Positions 1-6,797 of a stretch of DNA of 40,519 nucleotides are shown here, piece by piece. The notes beneath the pieces were generated by a model, which was not told the DNA's origin, made no database searches, and worked only from the letters and a program-made list of their open reading frames with translations. Source of the stretch: Sediminimonas qiaohouensis DSM 21189 (GTDB lineage: Bacteria; Pseudomonadota; Alphaproteobacteria; Rhodobacterales; Rhodobacteraceae); assembly GCF_000423645.1 (NCBI RefSeq), contig NZ_AUIJ01000025.1, forward strand, positions 1 through 40,519, read 5' to 3'. The translations under genes and the position numbers were made by a program. Within the stretch, counting starts at the first letter, position 1. Every line of letters starts with the position of its first letter.

Positions 1-156
1 CAGGCGCCAAGCTGAGATGGCGATCTTCGAATACATCAATGGTTTCTACAATCCGCGTCGACGACACTCAGCATTGGGCTGGAAAAGCCCGGTCGCCTTC
101 GAACGGAAAGTGGCTTAAACGAGCACTCGGAGCGGCACAAATACGTGACAGGTCCA
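1..156 (+). mobile_element. IS3-family insertion sequence, right end (partial)
   Basis: The window opens inside an IS3-family element and holds only its 3' part: the end of the transposase and the right terminal sequence, which finishes in GGTCCA. Positions 64-156 recur exactly, in inverted orientation, at 40427-40519, and the similarity stops abruptly at 156. That sharp edge defines the element's end without needing the rest of it. The inverted repeat probably begins TGGACCTG when read inward from the end, as is plausible for this family. The left end and target duplication lie outside the window. Confidence 0.85.
2..118 (+). CDS. IS3-family transposase OrfB, C-terminal fragment
   Basis: This is the C-terminal 38 residues of an IS3-family transposase (OrfB, DDE/rve integrase fold), cut off by the window start. 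The frame is open from base 2 and stops at TAA 116-118. It contains the typical C-terminal signature YNPRRRHSALGWKSPVAFE, which in this family follows the catalytic core. The residues of the DDE triad itself are upstream and not visible, so activity cannot be judged. The same tail lies on the minus strand at the far end of the window. Confidence 0.85.
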   Translation, partial: RRQAEMAIFEYINGFYNPRRRHSALGWKSPVAFERKVA

Positions 157-492
157 CTGACACTCTCGTCAATACCAAAAGGCTCCTGCTAATTGCCCCC
201 TCCCGAGCCTCCGCTTTGATACAGAATTATTTCTGTCTTTAGTTCATAGCGGATAATTTCTTGTCCAATAGCCGTTTGTCAAATCTGTGGAGATGTCGCA
301 TCGTTATCTTTTGTCTGCAAAGCGGGTATAGGTATAGACAAGCTACAGTTCACCCAGGCGGAGGGGGAAAGCGTTTCATTCTGTCGTACCCTGCCGAGGA
401 TCGCCGTGCCAGGAGGAGGCGGCCCGGCGATGCGTGGTGGCCTGCGGCCCTGATTCCGCGCGGGGTGCTGAATCTGAAGGTCCACAATGTAT
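157..492. other. Intergenic stretch between IS end and helicase terminator
   Basis: No gene is recognised here. The first half (about 157-340) is visibly richer in A+T than the rest of the window. The second half is GC-rich and carries an open frame ending at TAA 492-494 with the tail PRGVLNLKVHNV, directly abutting the terminator hairpin. That placement would suit the 3' end of a gene whose upstream part was lost when the IS inserted, but no family could be named, so no coding call is made. Confidence 0.4.
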
Positions 493-520
493 AAGGCCCC
501 CGGCGATCACCGGGGGCCTT
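493..520. terminator. Intrinsic terminator, probably bidirectional
   Basis: This is a perfect 11-bp inverted repeat, AAGGCCCCCGG and CCGGGGGCCTT, around the 6-nt loop CGATCA. On the plus strand the stem runs into TTTTG. On the minus strand it is preceded by A residues and followed by TTATA. It lies 27 bp past the stop of the minus-strand helicase gene and can serve as its terminator; it could also end a plus-strand transcript arriving from the IS side. Confidence 0.8.
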
Positions 521-547
521 TTGTAGTTCGCGAGGGGGAATGCCGGA

Positions 548-2167
548 TCAGTTGGCGCGGCGTTCCTCGAAGCTGAGCGCGATGAAGGTGGGTAAATGAT
601 CGCCCATGCCGACGACCTTGCCGCCGCCCGATTGGCCCTTGTCCTTGCCGCCCGATTTGCCGCGGTTGCGGCCCTTGGGGGCGTCGCCGCCTTTTTTCGC
701 CTCGGGCTCCTTGGCGGTGTCGGGCTTGGCGGTTTCCTGCGCCTCGGGTGCGGGTGCGGGTGCGGGTGCGGGTGCGGGTGCGGGTGCGGGTGCGGGGGCC
801 TCGGCCTCGGGCTGTTTATCCTCGGCAGGCTGCTGCGCCTCTGCCTTCGCCTCCGGTTGCGCCTCTGCCTTCGCCTCCGGTTGCGCCTCGGGCGCGGCGG
901 TGGCGGCGTCCTGTTTGGGCTTGCGACTGCGGGTGCGGCTGCGTTTGGGCGCGTCTTCCTTGGCCTTGGCCGTGTCGTCGGCCGGTGTGTCCGCCGCGGC
1001 GCTGCCGGCCTGTTTCAACGGGTTGTCGAGCAGCGGGATTTCCTTTTGCATGAGGCGCTCGACATCCTCGAAGTTCTTTTCGTCGCGCGGCGTGCAGATC
1101 ATGATCGCGGTGCCTTCGCGGCCCGCGCGGCCGGTACGGCCGATGCGGTGCACGTAATCCTCGGCATGGCTGGGCACGTCGAAGTTGAACACGTGGCTGA
1201 CGGCGGGGATGTCGAGCCCGCGCGCGGCCACGTCCGAGGCGACCAGGAACCGCAGCGTGCCGTCGCGGAAAGCGTCCAGGGTCTTGGTGCGCTGCGATTG
1301 GTCGAGATCGCCGTGGATCGGCGCCGCATCAAGGCCGTATTTCTTCATCGACTTGGCGGTCGCGTCCACGTCGATCTTGCGGTTGCAAAAGATGATGGCG
1401 TTGCGGCACTTGTCGCCCTCGGCCTCGATCAGTTCACGCAAGAGCTTGCGTTTCTCGGTGGCTTCGCGATCCTTGCGGCTGGCTTTGAACTTGACCACAC
1501 CTTGGGTGATGCTTTCAGACGCGGTGGCCTGGCGCGCGACCTCGATCCGCTCGGGGGCGGACAGGAAGGTGTTGGTGATGCGCTCGATCTCGGGGGCCAT
1601 CGTGGCCGAGAAGAACAGCGTTTGCCGGGTGAAGGGGGTCAGGCTGAAGATGCGCTCGATATCGGGGATGAAGCCCATGTCGAGCATGCGATCGGCCTCG
1701 TCCACGACCATGATCTGAACGCCGGTCAGCAGCAGCTTGCCGCGCTCGAAATGATCCAGAAGGCGGCCCGGCGTGGCGATCAGGACATCGACGCCCTTGT
1801 CGATCAGCTTGTCCTGCTCCTTGAAGCTGACACCGCCGATCAGCAGCGCCTTGGTCAGCTTGAGATACTTGGAATAGGTATCGAAGTTTTCGGCCACCTG
1901 CGCGGCCAACTCGCGCGTGGGGCATAGCACCAGCGAGCGCGGCATACGCGCGCGCGCGCGGCCACGTGCCAGGAGCGACAGCATGGGCAGGGTAAAGCCG
2001 GCGGTCTTGCCGGTGCCCGTTTGCGCGATGCCGAGAACGTCGCGCCCCTGCAGTGCGGGCGGAATCGCCCCCGCCTGAATTGGGGTGGGGGTTTCATAGC
2101 CCGCATCGGCAATGGCTTTCAGAACCTTGGGGTTCAGGTCAAGATCGGAGAATTTTGTCATTTGCAT
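548..2167 (-). CDS. DEAD-box ATP-dependent RNA helicase, RhlE type
   Basis: A cytoplasmic RNA helicase that unwinds short RNA duplexes at the cost of ATP, with likely roles in RNA turnover and ribosome assembly. The 539-residue product carries all core motifs in order: Q motif (TPTPIQ, about 26-31), motif I AQTGTGKT (48-55), Ia PTRELA, Ib TPGR, II DEAD (156-159), III SAT (187-189), IV IIFCN, V ARGLDIP (315-321) and VI HRIGRTGR (340-347). From about residue 390 the protein is a low-complexity tail: basic, then Glu/Ala/Pro-rich repeats including an Ala-Pro run, then Gly/Lys-rich. Such tails usually bind RNA or partners. Start: ATG at 2167; a second ATG two codons later is equally possible. The gene stands alone with a terminator behind it. 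RhlE assignment rests on overall layout. Confidence 0.93.
   Translation of the reverse strand: MQMTKFSDLDLNPKVLKAIADAGYETPTPIQAGAIPPALQGRDVLGIAQTGTGKTAGFTLPMLSLLARGRARARMPRSLVLCPTRELAAQVAENFDTYSKYLKLTKALLIGGVSFKEQDKLIDKGVDVLIATPGRLLDHFERGKLLLTGVQIMVVDEADRMLDMGFIPDIERIFSLTPFTRQTLFFSATMAPEIERITNTFLSAPERIEVARQATASESITQGVVKFKASRKDREATEKRKLLRELIEAEGDKCRNAIIFCNRKIDVDATAKSMKKYGLDAAPIHGDLDQSQRTKTLDAFRDGTLRFLVASDVAARGLDIPAVSHVFNFDVPSHAEDYVHRIGRTGRAGREGTAIMICTPRDEKNFEDVERLMQKEIPLLDNPLKQAGSAAADTPADDTAKAKEDAPKRSRTRSRKPKQDAATAAPEAQPEAKAEAQPEAKAEAQQPAEDKQPEAEAPAPAPAPAPAPAPAPAPEAQETAKPDTAKEPEAKKGGDAPKGRNRGKSGGKDKGQSGGGKVVGMGDHLPTFIALSFEERRAN
745..792. repeat. Hexanucleotide tandem repeat, 8 x CGGGTG
   Basis: Eight perfect head-to-tail copies of CGGGTG lie inside the helicase gene and encode, on the minus strand, an alternating Ala-Pro run in the C-terminal tail. 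Because the unit is six bases, slippage would lengthen or shorten the run by two residues per unit without breaking the frame. Confidence 0.95.
835..882. repeat. 24-bp direct repeat, two perfect copies
   Basis: Two identical 24-bp units (835-858 and 859-882) sit in the helicase tail and encode a repeated octapeptide built from Ala, Lys, Glu, Gln and Pro. A third, diverged beginning follows at 883. It looks like a recent in-frame expansion of the disordered tail. Confidence 0.93.
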
Positions 2168-2386
2168 CCGTCGTTTACGGACACGTTCCGGCCCGTAGCG
2201 TCTGATTTGGGTCGGGCCCGGATGGCCCCGTGGTTATTCCACATATGCGACCCACGATCGCGGCTTACCCTAAAGAGGATGTGGCGTCAATGAAAGCCGC
2301 GATTGGCGTGCGCGCAAGCGCGCTATTGTCGCCGCAGGAGGGACGATTGCTGGCAATCGGGGCGGTTTTGCCGGTACGCGGGACGG

Positions 2387-3340
2387 CTAAGGCGCATTCG
2401 GGAACTGCCCGGCGCGTTTGCGGGCAAGGTCGAGGGCGTAGCTGCGCAGCAGGCCGTGCTGCGCCAGGCGGGCGCGCAGGGCCGGGGTCGCGGTGCAGAC
2501 CTCTTGGTAGAAGCGCGCGAGCATCTCGGTGCCCCCCTCGTCGATGAGGTGGGTCAGCAACTCGTGCATGGTCATCCCGCCCTCTTCGCGGGGCGCGCCG
2601 GGCTTTAGCTCGGCCCGGTACGAGCCCTTCTCCAGCCGATACGCCAGCGCGCTTTGGAACCGGTCCCAGCCGGGCGCGTGCAGGTGCAGCAGCTCTGTCT
2701 CTTCCAGGGGGCGCTCGCCGGGGTTCATGCGCTCGCCTTGGAACACGTTGTGGATCTGCACGCGCAGGCCTTCGATGCCGGTGCGGTAGATCATCTTGCC
2801 GGCGACATGGCTGAGGAAGCCGCCGTTGAGGACCGCGCCGAAATCGCCGTAGACCTCGCGGGTCTGGCGGCGGCGGGTGGGGCGATCGGGGGCGCAGGCC
2901 TTGAAATGCGTAACGGGTCCGGCGCCGCCATCCGGCGCCAGCGCCTCAAGCGGGCGCATGCGGGCGCATAGGCATTCGGGCGGTAGATCGGCCAGTTGCG
3001 CGGCCAGATCGCGCGCGGGCCAGAGCAGCTCGTCCACGTCGATATGGGTTAGCCAATCCACGTCGCCGGCGCGCGCATAGGCGTGGCGCGCGTTCTCGAA
3101 CTGGCGTGACTGGTGCTTGACGCGGCGCTTGATCCCCAGGCTGCGCCAGTACTGCGCATCGGTCAGGGTGGGCCGGCACTTGGGGTGCGCCTTGAGCGCG
3201 TCGTACGCCGCGCGGTTGTCATCATCGAGGTAAATGAACAGGCGATGCGCGCCCAGCTCAATGTGATGGGCGGCAAATTCAAGGATCTCTTCGGTGGGCG
3301 CGCGGATCGTGGCGACGAGGCCCCATTTTGGCATCTGCAT
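2387..3340 (-). CDS. Glycosyltransferase family 2-like protein (Glyco_tranf_2_4 type)
   Basis: A predicted cytoplasmic sugar transferase of 317 residues. The N-terminal part has the family layout: a short strand, a helix (EILEFAAHHIELGAHRLFIYLDD, split here by function), an acidic YLDDDN at 37-42 and, after about 60 residues, WLTHIDVDELLW with the DVDE metal/nucleotide-sugar motif at 101-104. No signal peptide or membrane segment is seen. The start at 3340 was chosen over an in-frame ATG at 3391 because that one lies inside the upstream gene; 3340 follows the upstream stop by four bases. It is paralogous to the C-terminal half of that upstream gene, and the two are surely co-transcribed. Acceptor and product are unknown; cell-surface polysaccharide decoration is a guess. 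Confidence 0.82.
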   Translation of the reverse strand: MQMPKWGLVATIRAPTEEILEFAAHHIELGAHRLFIYLDDDNRAAYDALKAHPKCRPTLTDAQYWRSLGIKRRVKHQSRQFENARHAYARAGDVDWLTHIDVDELLWPARDLAAQLADLPPECLCARMRPLEALAPDGGAGPVTHFKACAPDRPTRRRQTREVYGDFGAVLNGGFLSHVAGKMIYRTGIEGLRVQIHNVFQGERMNPGERPLEETELLHLHAPGWDRFQSALAYRLEKGSYRAELKPGAPREEGGMTMHELLTHLIDEGGTEMLARFYQEVCTATPALRARLAQHGLLRSYALDLARKRAGQFPNAP

Positions 3341-3344
3341 CGCG

Positions 3345-5099
3345 TTAACCCTCGGGCAGGGTGCCGAAGATGTCGCGCACCTTGGCGTCAAGGTCCAGGT
3401 TGCGCGCGATCAGCATGTCATTGTGGCGCAGCCGCGAGACAAGTTCCGGCGTTGCTTCGCACACTTCACCAAAGAAGCGGCGCAGGCCCTCCTCGCCCTC
3501 TTCGCGGCGCAGGTATTGCAGCATGTCATGCAGGCGAAAGCCGCTGTCGTCGCGTTTCTTGTAAGAGCCGTGATCGAGCCGGTAATCGAGCCTGCGCCGG
3601 AAGCTGTTCCAGTCGGTCGCGTGGGCATGGCCGATGTAGAGCCCGTCGAGCGGCGCGATGTTGGTGGCGGCGGCCCCGCGATAGAGAAGCGCGTGCAGGC
3701 CTAGGCGAACCTCGGGGATGCCGGTGCGGGCGATCAGTTTACCCTCAAGGTGGCTGAGGTAGCCGCCGCGCAGGTAGGGGCCGAAGGTGGGGTAGATGTC
3801 TTCAAGCACGGATTTGTCCCGCCCGGCCATGCGCGCGGTGGTCTTGAACAGGGTGTCATCGCCGCCGGCCAGTTGTTCCACCGGGGGCATGAGGATAGCA
3901 GCGGTGTCCCTGTCCACCTGCGCCAGCATCTCGCCCATGGGGGCAGGGGGCAACATGAATTCGTCCACGTCCACATGCGCCAGCCAATCCAGATCGGTGC
4001 GGCGGTAGGTGCGCGTCGCGACCCAAAGCTGGCGTAGCTGGTGCTGCTCCATGCGGGGCTTCTTCTGGGCGTTCCAGTAGGTGTCGTCGCAGGTGATCAC
4101 CTCGATCGCGGGGTGCTGTGCGAGGAACACGGCGGCGGCCGGGTCTGGCGCGTCAAGATGCAGGTAGAGGCGCGCGGCGCCCAGCGAAAGGTGATGCGCG
4201 GCAAAGCGCGCGATCTGCGCCAGCGGTGCGTGGACGAGCGAGACAACGCCCCAGCGCGGGGGCGTGCGGGCGTCGCCTTGCGCCTTGGGGCCGGGGACCG
4301 GGGCCGGGTTGCTGCCCCGGTCGGCGCCCGCAGGGGTTTGGCGGCTGGCGGCGGCGCGCTGCGTCTTGCGCTTGGCGCGCATCTTGCGCAGGCGGGCAAA
4401 GACGGTGCGATCATCGCGTATCAGCAACTCAAGCAGATGACAGGCCAGCGGCGCGATCACGCGGTCATCTCTTGCCTGTTGCCACAAGCCGCCCAGCAGG
4501 TTGACGTCCAGCCCCCCGCCAACGATGGCGTAGCGATCCATGCCGAGGGCAAGCGGCGATTTGGGCGGCGCGGTCCAGTCGTGCGGCTGATCGGGGGGCT
4601 TGTCGGAAAAGACCCGCTCGGTCTCATACAGCTTCATCATGGCGAACAGCATCGACAGGGATTGGCCGATATGGCGCTGCGCGTCTGTGTGGCCGTGATC
4701 GCCGAAGGTCGTAATCGCCGAAACCAGCCAGCGCGCATCGAGCGAGGCCAGAAGAAAGCCCGATTGCTCGGCCCAAAGACGTTGAAACAGGGCGGGGGCG
4801 TGGTCGGGGTAATCGCGGCGGCGCAGGTTGGCGATCAGCAACCCGTGCAGCAACAACAGCTCGGGCTGCCCGGCAAACTCGGCCGACAGATCCCGCCGCT
4901 TGCGCGCATAAGAGGACGTCGACCCTGCCACGTCGGGCGCGTCCGGGTCGACCCGCGTGGTCTTGAGCGGCTCAAGCGACACGTCAAGCGGCGGCAGCGC
5001 CTCGCCCGGCGCATAGCCAAGCGGCTCGCGCCGCGCCTCCATCTGGCGGACGATGGCGGGAAAACCACCGGGATATATGGGCCGGCCCCGATCACTCAT
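3345..5099 (-). CDS. Two-part protein: unknown N-terminal domain fused to a glycosyltransferase
   Basis: A 584-residue protein with two parts. Residues 1 to about 245 form a mostly helical domain that I do not recognise. A basic, Pro/Ala-rich linker follows (about 246-280). Residues from about 283 to the end repeat the architecture of the downstream glycosyltransferase: FAAHHLSLGAARLYLHLD, then WLAHVDVDEF with DVDE at 377-380, then a shared segment of the type GGYLSHLEGKLIARTGI. The start is ATG 5099 (MSDRGRPIYPGG); an in-frame ATG at 5141 has no better support. The gene opens a two-gene operon with the stand-alone paralogue four bases downstream. The fused front domain might select the acceptor or tether the enzyme, which is inference. 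Confidence 0.78.
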   Translation of the reverse strand: MSDRGRPIYPGGFPAIVRQMEARREPLGYAPGEALPPLDVSLEPLKTTRVDPDAPDVAGSTSSYARKRRDLSAEFAGQPELLLLHGLLIANLRRRDYPDHAPALFQRLWAEQSGFLLASLDARWLVSAITTFGDHGHTDAQRHIGQSLSMLFAMMKLYETERVFSDKPPDQPHDWTAPPKSPLALGMDRYAIVGGGLDVNLLGGLWQQARDDRVIAPLACHLLELLIRDDRTVFARLRKMRAKRKTQRAAASRQTPAGADRGSNPAPVPGPKAQGDARTPPRWGVVSLVHAPLAQIARFAAHHLSLGAARLYLHLDAPDPAAAVFLAQHPAIEVITCDDTYWNAQKKPRMEQHQLRQLWVATRTYRRTDLDWLAHVDVDEFMLPPAPMGEMLAQVDRDTAAILMPPVEQLAGGDDTLFKTTARMAGRDKSVLEDIYPTFGPYLRGGYLSHLEGKLIARTGIPEVRLGLHALLYRGAAATNIAPLDGLYIGHAHATDWNSFRRRLDYRLDHGSYKKRDDSGFRLHDMLQYLRREEGEEGLRRFFGEVCEATPELVSRLRHNDMLIARNLDLDAKVRDIFGTLPEG

Positions 5100-5211
5100 G
5101 GCGCGACAATGGCCGAGCGGCATGCCGCGGGCAAGCAACAATCACCCCGACGGGCCGGTCGCGGCATGGCGCGCGCCATGAGTGATCAAGTCATTGATAT
5201 TTTGAATTGCT

Positions 5212-5225
5212 TTGACATGCTTCAA
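5212..5225. promoter_or_regulatory. Candidate FNR/CRP-type box (upstream copy)
   Basis: The sequence TTGAC-ATGC-TTCAA resembles the 14-bp TTGAT-N4-ATCAA operators of FNR, FnrL and NnrR regulators, with two deviations from the ideal. It lies in the 244-bp gap between the divergent glycosyltransferase and cytochrome genes, 27 bp centre to centre from a second such site. Confidence 0.4.
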
Positions 5226-5238
5226 AAAAATTATGTAA

Positions 5239-5252
5239 TTGATTTGGGTCAT
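5239..5252. promoter_or_regulatory. Candidate FNR/NnrR-type box upstream of cytochrome genes
   Basis: TTGAT-TTGG-GTCAT matches the left half of the FNR-family consensus perfectly and the right half in four of five positions; the GTCAA-like half is the form seen for nitric-oxide-responsive members. It lies about 92 bp before the start of the di-haem cytochrome gene, so oxygen- or NO-dependent expression of that operon is plausible. No promoter was identified with confidence. Confidence 0.5.
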
Positions 5253-5343
5253 GTGCGCAGATTTTCGTACGGCCTAAAATCGCGCACATCCCGCATCCGT
5301 AAGTGGGGTTTTGCGGGATCTTTGCGCAAACAGGAGAATTGTT

Positions 5344-6060
5344 ATGAAAATCAGGTTACCGAAAGAAATTGGCCGCGTGGCCGCCGTGGCGGCGGTCATG
5401 GGGATGGCTGCGTCGACAATGGCGATCGCGGCCGACGAGGGTTCGATCGCGCGTGGCGGGCGGCTATACGACAAATGGTACAAGGAGATCGACGACAAGG
5501 CGCCGGGCGAGTCGCACAAGCTGTATCCGACGGACGCCACGTATGCCGACAAACCGGGCAGCAACTGGCGCTGCAAGGAATGCCACGGTTGGGACGGCAT
5601 GGGCGCGGACGGGGCCTATTCCAGCGGCAAGCACTTCACCGGGATCAAGGGGATCAACGGCATGAAGGGCGCCGATCCGGCCGCTGTGGTGGCTATCCTT
5701 ACGGACGACGCGCACGGATACGGCGACTACCTCTATGACGAGGAGTTGCAGGACCTGGCCAATTTCGTCGTCGAGGGGCAAAGCAACTACGCCGACTACA
5801 TCAAGGATGGCAAGATCGTCGGCGACGCTGCCCGCGGCGGACAGGTTTATCGTACGGTTTGTACGAACTGCCATGGGGCGGATGGCAAACTGCCCAAGGA
5901 TATGCCGATGTTGGGGTCACTGACCGGCAACCCGTGGGAGGTGATGCATAAGGTGCTCAACGGTCAGCCCAAGGAAGTGATGCCGGCGCTGCGCGCCCTC
6001 GATCATCAGATCGCGGCGGATGTGGTGGCATATATCGATGCGGAACTGCCCGCGGAATAA
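5344..6060 (+). CDS. Periplasmic di-haem cytochrome c
   Basis: A 238-residue electron carrier with two class I haem domains. A Sec signal peptide is clear (basic start, hydrophobic stretch 11-28, cleavage after AIAA near 30). Haem sites are CKECH at 77-81 and CTNCH at 173-177; Met-containing stretches downstream of each could give axial ligands. The start at 5344 is preceded by AGGAG with ideal spacing; the in-frame ATG at 5311 has no such site. The next gene encodes a NapC/NirT-type tetra-haem quinol dehydrogenase, so this protein probably took electrons from it and passed them to a periplasmic reductase encoded elsewhere, rather like NirB beside NirT in denitrifiers. The partner gene is broken here. 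FNR-like boxes lie upstream. Confidence 0.88.
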   Translation: MKIRLPKEIGRVAAVAAVMGMAASTMAIAADEGSIARGGRLYDKWYKEIDDKAPGESHKLYPTDATYADKPGSNWRCKECHGWDGMGADGAYSSGKHFTGIKGINGMKGADPAAVVAILTDDAHGYGDYLYDEELQDLANFVVEGQSNYADYIKDGKIVGDAARGGQVYRTVCTNCHGADGKLPKDMPMLGSLTGNPWEVMHKVLNGQPKEVMPALRALDHQIAADVVAYIDAELPAE

Positions 6061-6082
6061 CGCGCGACCAGCGGCGTTTTCC

Positions 6083-6111
6083 CGGCCGGGCGCGGTATTG
6101 GCGCCCGGCCG
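6083..6111 (+). other. Intercistronic GC hairpin between cytochrome genes
   Basis: An 11-bp perfect stem (6083-6093 with 6101-6111) encloses a 7-nt loop and is not followed by a T run. It lies between the di-haem cytochrome and the NapC-type gene, where such hairpins commonly stabilise the upstream message or partly attenuate the downstream one. Confidence 0.6.
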
Positions 6112-6136
6112 CTGCTATCCTTGAGGGACTGAACAA

Positions 6137-6744
6137 ATGCTAAGACTATCAAAGCGCCTGTGGCACTGGTTCACGCGGCCCAGTGTCCTGATCGGGCAGG
6201 GCGTGTTGCTGCTGATCGGTGGTATCGGCGGTATCATCTTCTGGGGCGGGTTTCACACCGCGATGGGAGCGACCAACACCTTGGAATTCTGCATTTCCTG
6301 TCACGAGATGCGCGATACAGTGTACCAGGAATACAAGGCCAGCGCGCACTAAAGGCCAGCGCGCACTACAAGAACGCGTCGGGCGTGCGCGCCGTCTGTT
6401 CGGATTGCCATGTGCCGCATGCCTGGGGGCCCAAGGTCGTGCGCAAGATCAAGGCCTCGGGCGAATTGTATCACAAGCTGCGCGGCACCATTGACACACC
6501 CGAGAAGTTCGAGGCCAAGCGCGCCGAATTGGCGGCGCATGTCTGGGAGACGATGAAAAGCACGGACTCGCGCGAGTGCCGGAACTGTCACAGCTTCGAG
6601 GCGATGGATTTCGAAAAGCAGGGACGTCGGTCGCGGCGGGAAATGGAGGTGGTCGCACTCGAGGGGCACGCGCCCGATGGATCCTCTACCTGCATCGATT
6701 GTCACAAGGGAATCGCGCATAATTTGCCCAAGACCGAAGAGTGA
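6137..6744 (+). pseudogene. NapC/NirT-type tetra-haem cytochrome c, broken by a 17-bp duplication
   Basis: The original product would be a membrane-anchored quinol dehydrogenase of 196 residues passing electrons from the quinol pool to periplasmic carriers. The first frame (6137-6352) encodes the N-terminal anchor (hydrophobic segment about 17-37) and haem site CISCH, then ends at TAA 6350-6352. The rest lies in another frame up to TGA 6744, with CSDCH, CRNCH and CIDCH, so all four haem sites exist. The break coincides with a 17-bp tandem duplication; removing one copy restores an uninterrupted NapC-like reading (EYKASAHYKNASGVRAVC). A good ribosome site (GAGGG) precedes 6137. As written the product is a 71-residue one-haem stub. 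An assembly or sequencing error is possible. Confidence 0.9.
6335..6368. repeat. 17-bp tandem duplication disrupting the NapC-type gene
   Basis: AAGGCCAGCGCGCACTA occurs twice without a gap (6335-6351 and 6352-6368). The duplication shifts the frame by two bases and creates the TAA at 6350-6352. The unit is too long to be a simple repeat and its two copies are identical, so the event is recent or artefactual. Confidence 0.95.
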
Positions 6745-6797
6745 GGCGGCGTGGGGAGGGGCGCCGGCGGGCCGGCTCCTGCCCTTCTGCCCTTGGG

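Noticed and set aside
596-1927. Long plus-strand open frame of 443 codons opposite the helicase gene
   Set aside because: It mirrors the helicase coding strand, consists of low-complexity Gly/Leu/Arg text from the GC repeat, and has no ribosome site.
4041-5738. Long plus-strand frame of 565 codons overlapping a glycosyltransferase and the di-haem cytochrome
   Set aside because: It is antisense to one real gene and out of frame with another; high GC leaves such frames open by chance.
6763-6776. Terminator between the broken NapC-type gene and prfC
   Set aside because: Only a 5-bp GCCGG/CCGGC stem with no T run on either strand; too weak to call.
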